In this document: piece after piece, positions 18,984 through 26,514 of the stretch | How the letters are laid out: every line of letters begins with the position of its first letter | Position numbering within the stretch: position 1 is the stretch's first letter | DNA from: an uncultured Verrucomicrobiota bacterium | GTDB lineage: Bacteria > Verrucomicrobiota > Kiritimatiellia > RFP12 > UBA3636 | Length of the DNA stretch: 34,649 nucleotides | Assembly: GCA_946534105.1 (NCBI GenBank) | Contig: CAMNCG010000015.1 | Location: 1-34,649, forward strand | Reading direction: 5' to 3' | Position numbers and translations under genes: made by a program | The notes under the pieces: model-generated | The model's input: only the letters and a program-made list of their open reading frames with translations | What the model was told of the DNA's origin: nothing | The model's database searches: none

Positions 18984-21517
18984 AGAAACGCATGCAAAAG
19001 TTCGCGGCCGCCGCATTCGCCGCAGCCGCGCTGTCCGCCATGGCCGGCAACACGACGATCTCCGCGGACACGACATTCACCTCTGAGCAGAAATACACCG
19101 ACGGCCACGTCTATGTCGATGCCGACGTGACGATCGGATCCGGCGGCCTCATGAACATGGCGAATGGCACGTGGGACAAGCACATCTATCTCCCATACAC
19201 GTCTGGCAAGGACGTGACGGTCACCGTTGACAGAGGCAGCGGCCGCGGCATCCAATTCTACTACCCAGAATCGAATTGCCCGAGTTCCGTCCGCATCGGC
19301 GAAAACGGCGGGAAGGGCCATATCGTCGTGGTCAGCGGCTCGGCGAGATTGAACAAGGTCCATGTCCGCCCGAACGCCGTAGCCGACGCGAGCGGCTACA
19401 TCGACTTCCTGACGCTGAGCGGCAACAGTGCCAACAACGACTATGCCAGCGGAAGTTTTTTCGTTACCAACACCACTGCGACGGCGCGCGTCGTTTTCGA
19501 CGGCGGACACATAATGCCGCCGTACTCAACCAACCCCCAGACCCTTTTCGACATTGGCCCCGGTTCCGGGGTCGCCCTCGAATCGCCGAATGGTTCCGAC
19601 ATCATTGTCGTCCTAAACCACGGGGACAAGCAATCAAACGCGCGGCTCAACGCCGGTTCCGGCGCTTTCGCCACGGCGGGTTCGTGCAATCTGGTCGTTT
19701 GGAGCAGCGGCGGCACCGGATTTCTGCGCTTCTGCGCCGGCGACGACCGCACTACATGGGGGCATTCGGGCGACAGCGTTCTCCGACAGAACGCCAATGC
19801 CATTCTCGACGTGGACCAAGGTCTCCCGCATGGCGCCGGAACCGGAATATTCCGCTTCGCTTCGGACAGCGCTTCAAGCAAGAAGTACCTCGACCTCAAC
19901 GGCCATGCCAGCGCCGTGAACGGCCTCGTTTTCGACTCGACCTCCCTCGCCTCCGCCAACAACTTCGTGACGAACTCCAGTGAATCGGCCGAAGGCGTCC
20001 TGCAGTTCGGCGTGCGCAACGAGGATTCGACCCTCACCGCCGGGACGTTCGGCGGCGACTGCGCCGTCGAGAAGCTCGGATCCGGCACCCTCACCGTGAC
20101 GAAGGCCGTCGCGCCGAAACTCCGCATCCTCGGCGGTACGGTGCGCGTCGCCGGCGCCGGAGTCTCCTTCGACGACATCGTCGTCTCCAACGCCACGCTC
20201 GTCGTCGATGGCGTCGCCCTTTCCTCGGCGAAAGTCGTCTGCATCGACTGCGGGCGCATCTCCCTCGTGAACGGCGGATCGCTCCCGGCAGGCTGCGCCG
20301 TGCGCCGCACCCTCCTCACGTCGGACTATCCCTCCAGGTGGACCGGCTTCAACATCGTGGACTACGGCTACGCCGATCCATTCGCCGCCGGGACGACCGT
20401 TGACATCGTGAAGACGGGAACCGACACCTTCACCTACTTCCAGGCCGCGCCGACCATCGCCGACGTCGATGTGCGCGAGGGGCGGCTCCGCTTCGGCGGC
20501 GTGGCCGACACCGGAGCGTATCCATGGTGGCGCCTCACGATCAGGAAGTCCGGCAAGTCGCTGGAAAGGACCGCATCGGGCGTGACGACGAATCTCCATG
20601 CGGGACTCGGCCGCTGGTGGGTCGTGACGTCGGCGCTCGACGGCGGATCGGACGGTCCGAGCCTGATCTACGGCTCCAGCGCCGCCGTCGGGACGGCTCC
20701 GGCCGACCTCGCCGAAAACCAGTGGACGGCTGCCAAGCCCTGGATCGTCGCAAGCGGCGCTGGATCGTTCGCCGCCGGAGCCGACTGGAAAGCGCCGAAC
20801 ATCCTCGGATTCCCATTCCAGAGCAACTCGTACCAGTACTTCTACTCCCTCGTGTTCGCAAATCAGGCACCCGATCCAGAGGATTCCTCAACGTGGGAGA
20901 CGATTGCGTTCCGTCTCTCGTCCGCCAACGCCGCGAAAACCAAGGGCGGGTATCTGCTGTCGAGGCCGGGTAACTATCCCAACGGCGAGCCAACGGCGTG
21001 GACCGTCGAGGCCTCGAGCGACGGCACGACCTGGACGACGATGGACACGCGCGACGGCGTTGACCTTTCGGATTCGCTTGGCTATTGGATGAACGGTGGA
21101 CGGATGTTCCTCTTCAACGCGAACGCCGCATCCTGGTCCTTCGCGCCCACGGGGATGGTCAAGGTAGCGTCCGGGGCGACGCTCGACCTCACGGAAATCC
21201 CCGACGCCAACGTCTCAATCGCCGGTCTTGAAGTCGATGTCGCGAACGGCGGCGGGACGATTACGCATTTCGCCCCCGCGGCGAACGGGACGCTTGCGCT
21301 CGTCGGCGTGTCCTCATCGCTCCTCGACGCCAACGGGCAGCTGGACGGCTCGCTGGCTCTTCCGCTGACCATCGGGTCGATGGGCGGTGCCGGCAACCTC
21401 GCCACCTGGTCGGTGACCGTAAACGGCGTGGAGCAGAACGGAGCGGCCATTACCGCGTCGGCAACTGGCGGACTCAAGGTCTCGCGGACATTGCCAACCA
21501 CAATCGTCTTAAGATGA
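18980..21517 (+). CDS. Secreted beta-strand-repeat (autotransporter-passenger-like) protein
   Basis: 845 residues with a signal peptide ('MKKRMQKFAAAAFAAAALSAMA'). The body is a long beta-rich array. It includes 'AVEKLGSGTLTVT', the typical motif of autotransporter-associated beta-strand repeats, followed by 'LRILGGTVRVAG'. Residues about 590-710 resemble a discoidin-like (F5/8 type C) fold with 'WTVEASSDGTTWTTMDTRDG'. No autotransporter beta-barrel, LPXTG or PEP-CTERM anchor is seen at the C-terminus, so how it is displayed is unclear. Its ATG overlaps the preceding glycosidase stop, and its stop overlaps the next start. In such an operon it may bind the polysaccharide at the cell surface; that role is inferred. 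Confidence 0.7.
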   Translation: MKKRMQKFAAAAFAAAALSAMAGNTTISADTTFTSEQKYTDGHVYVDADVTIGSGGLMNMANGTWDKHIYLPYTSGKDVTVTVDRGSGRGIQFYYPESNCPSSVRIGENGGKGHIVVVSGSARLNKVHVRPNAVADASGYIDFLTLSGNSANNDYASGSFFVTNTTATARVVFDGGHIMPPYSTNPQTLFDIGPGSGVALESPNGSDIIVVLNHGDKQSNARLNAGSGAFATAGSCNLVVWSSGGTGFLRFCAGDDRTTWGHSGDSVLRQNANAILDVDQGLPHGAGTGIFRFASDSASSKKYLDLNGHASAVNGLVFDSTSLASANNFVTNSSESAEGVLQFGVRNEDSTLTAGTFGGDCAVEKLGSGTLTVTKAVAPKLRILGGTVRVAGAGVSFDDIVVSNATLVVDGVALSSAKVVCIDCGRISLVNGGSLPAGCAVRRTLLTSDYPSRWTGFNIVDYGYADPFAAGTTVDIVKTGTDTFTYFQAAPTIADVDVREGRLRFGGVADTGAYPWWRLTIRKSGKSLERTASGVTTNLHAGLGRWWVVTSALDGGSDGPSLIYGSSAAVGTAPADLAENQWTAAKPWIVASGAGSFAAGADWKAPNILGFPFQSNSYQYFYSLVFANQAPDPEDSSTWETIAFRLSSANAAKTKGGYLLSRPGNYPNGEPTAWTVEASSDGTTWTTMDTRDGVDLSDSLGYWMNGGRMFLFNANAASWSFAPTGMVKVASGATLDLTEIPDANVSIAGLEVDVANGGGTITHFAPAANGTLALVGVSSSLLDANGQLDGSLALPLTIGSMGGAGNLATWSVTVNGVEQNGAAITASATGGLKVSRTLPTTIVLR

Positions 21518-23682
21518 AGTCAGTATTCTGGAACGGGCGGGCGCTGTGCGCCCACCCGGCGCGGGTCTCCGCGCGGCCTCTGAACAAGGTCTGGAACGGC
21601 GCGCAGCGCCCGGTCGAACAGACGAGGGTCGTCTCTTTTGTCTCTTTCGACATGGACGCGCCGGGGACGCTGGAAATTCGGGATGTCGCTGAATGCGGCG
21701 CTCCCGTGTTCCTCCCCCTCGGTTCGGTGCCGGAGTGGCGGCGGGAGTGTGGCGTCCTGCGCGTCGCCATCGACCGTCCGCGCCAGTTCGTCGTCAGCTT
21801 CCCCGACGGCGAAGCGCTCCACGTCTTCGCGAACCCGCCGTTCGGCGAAGGCGCGGCGACCAGACAGCAGGGCGCCACCGCAGCGCCCCGCAAGATCCGC
21901 CGTTTTGGTCCTGGCGAGCATCACGTCGGCGTGGTGGTCGCTGAGAGCGACGAAACGATCGTGATCGAGGAGGGCGCGGTCGTTTACGGAACGGTTCTGG
22001 TGGCGAACGCCCACGACGTGCGCGTCGTGGGGCGTGGCATCATCGACGGCTCGTTCCTCGACAGGGTGTCGCACGACAGCGCCGCCTTCCGCGCCGCCGT
22101 GGCCGCCGGCATGACGCCGGACCAATACGGCGCGGAGATGGCCGTGAACGGTATCACTGTCTGGAACTCCGAGCGCGTGGCCGTCGAGGGCGTGGTCGTC
22201 CGCGACCCGCCGCGATGGACGCTGATTGTGCGCGGCGGTTCGCGCGACGTGGAGATATCGAACGTCAAGATCGTCGGCTGCTGGCGCTACAACTCCGACG
22301 GCATCAACGTCTGCGCTTCGGAGAACGTCGCAATCCGCGACTGCTTCGTCCGCTCCTTCGACGACTGCCTCGTCGCGCGCGGCAAATACCTCGATGGGGA
22401 CGGCTACGCTACGCGGAACGTCACCGCCGAGCGCTGCGTGCTGTGGTGCGACTGGGGCAAGTGCATGGAGGTCTGGGCCGGACACCTTCCGTGCCTCATC
22501 GAGGGAATCCGCTTCCGCGACATCGCGGTCGTGCATCCGAGCGGCCCCGTATGCGACGTCACGACATGGTTCGCGTCCGACGACACGCGAATCCGGGATG
22601 TCTCCTTCGAGGATATCGAGGTCGATTTTGCGCTGCCGCTCTTCAATCAGGAGATCGACAACGAGAAGAAGAAGGGAATCGGGGGCGTGGAGCCGCGCGA
22701 AGTCCTGGAACTCTTCGTCGCGAACACCGATCGCTACGGCCGCAACCTCGGCAACCAGCATCACGAGGCGGCCACCGATCTTTCTGGTTTCCACGTCCGC
22801 TACGAAAACCTCGCCTTCCGGCGCTTCACGATATTGCGAGGCGCCGTGCCGGCGGCGCCGGCCCTCGTCGCCCGCATCGATGCCACCACTTCGCCGCACA
22901 CCATAGACGGTGTGGCGCTCGAAGGGCTACCGCAGGAACTCAGCCTCAAAATTGCGGGAAGTGTCGCGAACGTTTCCGGCACCGCCCCCGCAGCTCGGCA
23001 GAGCGACGCAGCGCGGATGGGCGCGGAGGCGATGAACCCCGGAACGTCGTTGGGGACTTCGGAGCGTGTTTCCGGCGGCGCCTTCAAGGTGCTGATCTAC
23101 GGCAACTCCATCGCACTGCACCGCCCCAAGGCCGACATCGGCTGGACGTCGGATTGGGGCATGGCGGCGAGCGCGCCGGAGAAGGACTTCGCGCATCTCG
23201 TCGTCGCTGGGTTGGAGGCGAAACGCGGCGAAAAAGCCAACTTCCGCATCCGGAATCTGGCGCCCTTGGAGCGTGACGTTGCGGCCGATCTCCGTGACTT
23301 CCCGGACATCGCCGCCGATATCGCCTGGAAGCCGGACTACGTCGTGATCGCCATCGGCGAAAATGTCCCGCACATCGACGAGGAGCCGGCCACGGTCAAA
23401 GGCTTCGAGCGTCTTCTCGTCTCGCTCGCGAGACCATTCGCCGAAGGCGGGGCGCGCGTCGTCCTCCGAACGCCCTTCTGGCGCAACGAAAACAAGGCCG
23501 GATGCACGAAGCGCGCGGCGGAGAAAACCGGCGTGGCATGCGTCGATGCCGGCCCGCTCGGCGACGACCCGGAAAACAAGGCCATCGGACTTTTCGCGCA
23601 CCGGGGCGTCGCCGCCCATCCCGGCGACCTTGGCATGCGCCGCATCGCGGATTTGATTCTTGAGGCGTTTTGCAAAAAATGA
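21514..23682 (+). CDS. GH28-like beta-helix glycosidase fused to an SGNH/GDSL hydrolase
   Basis: 722 residues. The start overlaps the upstream stop (ATGA) and no signal peptide follows, so it probably acts in the cytoplasm. Residues about 20-470 form a GH28-type polygalacturonase helix: 'VVGRGIIDGS', 'WRYNSDGINVCASENV' (NSDG 260-263, where GH28 has NTDG) and 'RSFDDCLVARGK' (DD 283-284). Residues 524-722 form an SGNH hydrolase: block I 'KVLIYGNSIALH' (Ser in GNS instead of GDS), 'VIAIGEN' (block III) and 'AAHPGDLGMRRIADLI' (block V, with His). A combined glycosidase and esterase would suit deacetylation and cleavage of uronic-acid oligosaccharides. The linker 490-520 is low-complexity. It lies mid-operon. 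Confidence 0.8.
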   Translation: MKSVFWNGRALCAHPARVSARPLNKVWNGAQRPVEQTRVVSFVSFDMDAPGTLEIRDVAECGAPVFLPLGSVPEWRRECGVLRVAIDRPRQFVVSFPDGEALHVFANPPFGEGAATRQQGATAAPRKIRRFGPGEHHVGVVVAESDETIVIEEGAVVYGTVLVANAHDVRVVGRGIIDGSFLDRVSHDSAAFRAAVAAGMTPDQYGAEMAVNGITVWNSERVAVEGVVVRDPPRWTLIVRGGSRDVEISNVKIVGCWRYNSDGINVCASENVAIRDCFVRSFDDCLVARGKYLDGDGYATRNVTAERCVLWCDWGKCMEVWAGHLPCLIEGIRFRDIAVVHPSGPVCDVTTWFASDDTRIRDVSFEDIEVDFALPLFNQEIDNEKKKGIGGVEPREVLELFVANTDRYGRNLGNQHHEAATDLSGFHVRYENLAFRRFTILRGAVPAAPALVARIDATTSPHTIDGVALEGLPQELSLKIAGSVANVSGTAPAARQSDAARMGAEAMNPGTSLGTSERVSGGAFKVLIYGNSIALHRPKADIGWTSDWGMAASAPEKDFAHLVVAGLEAKRGEKANFRIRNLAPLERDVAADLRDFPDIAADIAWKPDYVVIAIGENVPHIDEEPATVKGFERLLVSLARPFAEGGARVVLRTPFWRNENKAGCTKRAAEKTGVACVDAGPLGDDPENKAIGLFAHRGVAAHPGDLGMRRIADLILEAFCKK

Positions 23683-23724
23683 AACTCTCCTACTCGACAA
23701 AAAAATGAAACTCTCCTACTCGAC
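23674..23724 (+). repeat. 25-base direct repeat spanning a start codon
   Basis: Bases 23674-23698 recur exactly at 23700-23724, offset by 26. Each copy contains A-run, ATGAAACTC and TCCTACTCGAC. The repeat includes the stop of the upstream gene and the start of the downstream one. Confidence 0.95.
23679..23708 (+). CDS. Nine-codon upstream ORF created by the direct repeat
   Basis: ATG 23679 overlaps the GH28-SGNH stop (ATGA). The frame reads 'MKLSYSTKK' and stops at TGA 23706-23708, which overlaps ATG 23705 of the epimerase-like gene, again as ATGA. Ribosomes could step through all three frames by stop-restart. Its first seven residues equal those of the real protein because both copies encode them. 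It is too short for the ORF track. Translation is inferred, not shown. Confidence 0.5.
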   Translation: MKLSYSTKK

Positions 23725-24562
23725 GCTCGCCTGTCCCGCCTGGGACATCGGCAAAATCATCGACGCGGCCGTGGCGTCCCGCTACGACGCCATCGACTTC
23801 CGCGGCTACCTCGACTGCATCGAAGTCGTTGACAGCCCGTATTTCAAGGACGGGGCGCTGCGCGAAATCGCGCGTCGCGTCGCCGACGCGGGGCTGGAAG
23901 TCTCGTGCCTTTCGGCAGGCGCAAAGGCCACGGCGGCAGACGGCGCGGTCCGCGCGGCGCAGCTTGACATGATGCGCCGCTACGCAGACCTCTGCGGCGC
24001 CTTCGGCTGCCGCCAAGTAAGGATTTTCGGAGGCGACGACAAAGGCATCGCCGACCCGGTGTCCAACGCCGCCGAAACACTCGTCGCCGCCGCGCCGATA
24101 GCGCGTGCCGCCGGGATCGAGTTCGCGATCGAGACGCACGACTGCTGGCGCGACACCGCCAAGATACGCGCGGCGTTCGACGCAGCGGGTCGCCCAGAGG
24201 GAATCTCCCTGCTCTGGGACGTCCACCACCCATGGGAAGTGGGTCGCGAAGATCCCGAATATTCGGTGCGCAACCTCCACCCCTACATCGGCAACACGCA
24301 CTGGAAGGATTCCGTCCCCAAGGAGGGCGGCGGACGCAGCCACCGCATCCCGGGCAAGGGTGACGTCCCGCTTCGCGAAATCTTTTTCGCGCTGCGGAAT
24401 TCCGGCTATGACGGCTGGTTCACGCTGGAATGGGAGAAACGCTGGCAGCCGGACATCGCGGAGCCGGAGGAAGTCATTCCGGCATTCGCCGTTTTCATCC
24501 GGAATCTCGACCGCGAATGGAAAATCGCTTCCGGCGGCAACGGCAAGGGGGAGCGGCAATGA
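23705..24562 (+). CDS. Sugar phosphate isomerase/epimerase-like TIM-barrel protein
   Basis: The start at ATG 23705 ('MKLSYSTLACPAWD') gives 285 residues. The track start at 23660 adds only residues from the previous gene's end. Family features include 'IDFRGYLDCIEV', 'VRIFGGDD', 'EFAIETHDCW' (metal-ligand Glu and His), 'LLWDVHHPWEVG' (Asp, His), 'NTHWKDSV' and 'GWFTLEWEKRW' (terminal Glu). This matches xylose-isomerase-like AP-endonuclease-2 barrels such as those acting on inositols, tagatose/psicose or keto-sugars. It would act in the cytoplasm on sugars released by the neighbouring glycosidases. The gene is joined to the next by an ATGA overlap. The exact substrate is unknown. Confidence 0.85.
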   Translation: MKLSYSTLACPAWDIGKIIDAAVASRYDAIDFRGYLDCIEVVDSPYFKDGALREIARRVADAGLEVSCLSAGAKATAADGAVRAAQLDMMRRYADLCGAFGCRQVRIFGGDDKGIADPVSNAAETLVAAAPIARAAGIEFAIETHDCWRDTAKIRAAFDAAGRPEGISLLWDVHHPWEVGREDPEYSVRNLHPYIGNTHWKDSVPKEGGGRSHRIPGKGDVPLREIFFALRNSGYDGWFTLEWEKRWQPDIAEPEEVIPAFAVFIRNLDREWKIASGGNGKGERQ

Positions 24563-25554
24563 AGTCGCGCATGATTGGTTCCGACGCACTTCAACGCGTC
24601 TATCCGTCCGATTTGGTGGAAACCCTTCGCGCCGAGGCGGGACTAGACCCGTCCCCGCTCACAGAGGCCGATCTGCGCGCCGGCGCGGCGGCTGACTGCG
24701 AGGCGATATTCTCGACCTGGGGGATGCCGGCGCTTTCGGAGACTGAACTCGCCGTCGTGCTTCCGCGCCTGAAGGCGGTCTTCTACGCGGCAGGGAGCGT
24801 CCAGTCGTTCGCGCGGCCGCTGCTTGCGCGCGGCATCGCCCTCTACGGCGCATGGGGCGCCAACGCCGTCGCCGTCGCCGAAGTCGCCGTCGCCCAGATA
24901 CTGCTCGCGAACAAGGGTTTCTTCCGTTTCCGTTTCAGCCCCAAGACCCCCGCCGAAACCGAGGCCGAGCGCGCCGAATCCATCGCCTATCCCGGCAACG
25001 TCGGGTGCCGCGTTGGGCTGCTGGGCGCAGGCGGGCGCATCGGGGCGCTCGTTGCGGCAGCCCTGCGCCAGCACCGCGTCGAAGTCCTCGGCTACGACCC
25101 GTTTCTGCCGGACGAACGCGCCGTCGAACTAGGAGTCAGAAAGGCGTCGCTGGAGGAGATTTTCTCGACTTGCCAGACCGTCTCGAACCACCTCGCCGAC
25201 AAGCCGGCAACGCGCGGCCTCTGCAACTTCAACCTCTTCTCCCGGATGCCGCGCAACGCGACCTTCCTCAACATGGCGCGCGGGGCGCAGGTCGTCGAAG
25301 AGGATTTGGCGCGGGCGATGCGAGACGAGCCGGGACGCACCGCCGTGCTGGACGTCACCGACCCCGAACCGCCCGTTGCGGACTCCCCGCTCAGGGCGCT
25401 GCCTAACGTCCTCCTGACACCGCACTTCGCCGGAAGCAACGGCAACGAGGTGCGCCGCATGGGCGAGGCGATGCTTGACGCCTTCCGCGACTGGCGAGAC
25501 GGCCGTCCATCGTCGGCTAGGATTGAGGCCGCCATGCTCGCCACGATGGCCTGA
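24559..25554 (+). CDS. D-2-hydroxyacid dehydrogenase (NAD-binding)
   Basis: 331 residues from ATG 24559, which overlaps the previous stop; the track start at 24430 lies inside that gene. The Rossmann motif 'GLLGAGGRIG' lies at about 154-162. Catalytic residues of the family are visible: Arg in 'NMARGAQV' (about R241), Glu in 'DPEPPV' (about E270) and His in 'LLTPHFAGS' (about H289). These enzymes interconvert 2-ketoacids and D-2-hydroxyacids with NAD(P)H. The acidic residue in 'LGYDPFLP' favours NAD. In this operon it may handle a uronic-acid or aldonic-acid product, which is inference. The first 100 residues form the usual substrate domain. Confidence 0.88.
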   Translation: MKSRMIGSDALQRVYPSDLVETLRAEAGLDPSPLTEADLRAGAAADCEAIFSTWGMPALSETELAVVLPRLKAVFYAAGSVQSFARPLLARGIALYGAWGANAVAVAEVAVAQILLANKGFFRFRFSPKTPAETEAERAESIAYPGNVGCRVGLLGAGGRIGALVAAALRQHRVEVLGYDPFLPDERAVELGVRKASLEEIFSTCQTVSNHLADKPATRGLCNFNLFSRMPRNATFLNMARGAQVVEEDLARAMRDEPGRTAVLDVTDPEPPVADSPLRALPNVLLTPHFAGSNGNEVRRMGEAMLDAFRDWRDGRPSSARIEAAMLATMA

Positions 25555-25570
25555 CAGAGGACGCGGCACG

Positions 25571-26506
25571 ATGTCTCCAGATTCGCTCCCGGCATTAGCG
25601 GCAGGAACCGCCTCTGGCATTCTCGCGGCGTTTCTGCAGTCGTGTTCCTACCTCGTTTCGGCGCGTTACGTGCGCCTGTCCGGGCGGGAACCCTGGACGC
25701 TTGTCCCGCCTTCCTACCTGCTGATGACCCCGGCGGCCCTGGTTCTCGCCACCGCCGTGGCGCCGTTCGCGGACGGACCGCTCCCGCTCGCGGAGGTCCT
25801 GAAGCCTGCCGCGCTGGCGACGGCGTTCTGCCTCGCCGCCAACATCTGCATGTTCCGGCTCCTAAAGAGCGTGGATGCCTCCATCGCGTCGCCCATGCTT
25901 GGTCTTAAGGTCCCGATGCTCGCGGCTCTCTACACATTCGGGCTTGGGCGGCCATGCACCGCGGCGCAGTGGATCGCAGTTGCGCTCGTCCTCGCCGCCA
26001 CGGCCGCGCTCACCGCCGCCGGGAGCCGGATGTCCCGGACGTCGTGGTGCTGGACGCTCGCGACGTGCGCCGTCTTCTGCGTTGCAGACTGGTTCATCGC
26101 GGAGACGATTTCCGTCTCCGCGACCGCCTTCCCGTCATTTGGCCCGCGCGCCCTTTTCGCCCTTGCCTCCATCTACATCGTTAGCGGCGTTGTCGCGGCG
26201 GTTTTCCTGCCGTTCTGCCCGCCGATGCCGCACGGCGGATGGATGCGCTGGGCGGTGCCCTACGCGGCCGTGTGGTTCTCTGGCATGGCCGCGTTCTACG
26301 CATGTTTCGCCCTGTGCGGAATCGTCCTCGGCAACATCGTCCAGAACACGCGCGGCCTGATTTCCGTCGCGCTGGGCTGGGCTGTGGCCCGCGCCGGCCG
26401 CACCGAGATAGAGGCCCGCGTGACGCCGGCCGTATTCTTCAGACGCATCGCCGCCGCAATCCTCCTCCTTGCAGCCATAGCCCTCTACGCCTTGGGTGTC
26501 CCTTGA
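25571..26506 (+). CDS. DMT-family permease of the operon
   Basis: ATG 25571 (311 residues) was chosen because the hydrophobic N-terminal segment begins there and GAGG lies about 14 bases upstream; the track start at 25475 lies in the previous gene. About ten membrane segments are visible, starting 'ASGILAAFLQSCSYLVSARYV'. 'FRLLKSVDASIASPMLGLKVPMLAAL' resembles the half-repeat signature of EamA/DMT carriers. Its place between a dehydrogenase and a rhamnosidase suggests uptake of an oligosaccharide or monosaccharide. DMT carriers such as RhaT transport rhamnose, but RhaT identity is not shown here. The next gene starts 9 bases after its stop. Confidence 0.82.
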   Translation: MSPDSLPALAAGTASGILAAFLQSCSYLVSARYVRLSGREPWTLVPPSYLLMTPAALVLATAVAPFADGPLPLAEVLKPAALATAFCLAANICMFRLLKSVDASIASPMLGLKVPMLAALYTFGLGRPCTAAQWIAVALVLAATAALTAAGSRMSRTSWCWTLATCAVFCVADWFIAETISVSATAFPSFGPRALFALASIYIVSGVVAAVFLPFCPPMPHGGWMRWAVPYAAVWFSGMAAFYACFALCGIVLGNIVQNTRGLISVALGWAVARAGRTEIEARVTPAVFFRRIAAAILLLAAIALYALGVP

Positions 26507-26514
26507 TTTTCGTC

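Noticed and set aside
21144-21158. GCGCCCACGG as a further copy of element A
   Set aside because: Only ten bases match, no pairing arm is present, and the protein reads normally ('FAPTGMVKV').
21540-21565. Palindrome GGGCG-CTGT-GCGCCC at the start of the GH28-SGNH gene as another inserted element
   Set aside because: The encoded stretch fits the expected N-terminal sequence of this GH28 subfamily ('VSARPLNKVWNGAQRPVEQT'), so no insertion is needed.
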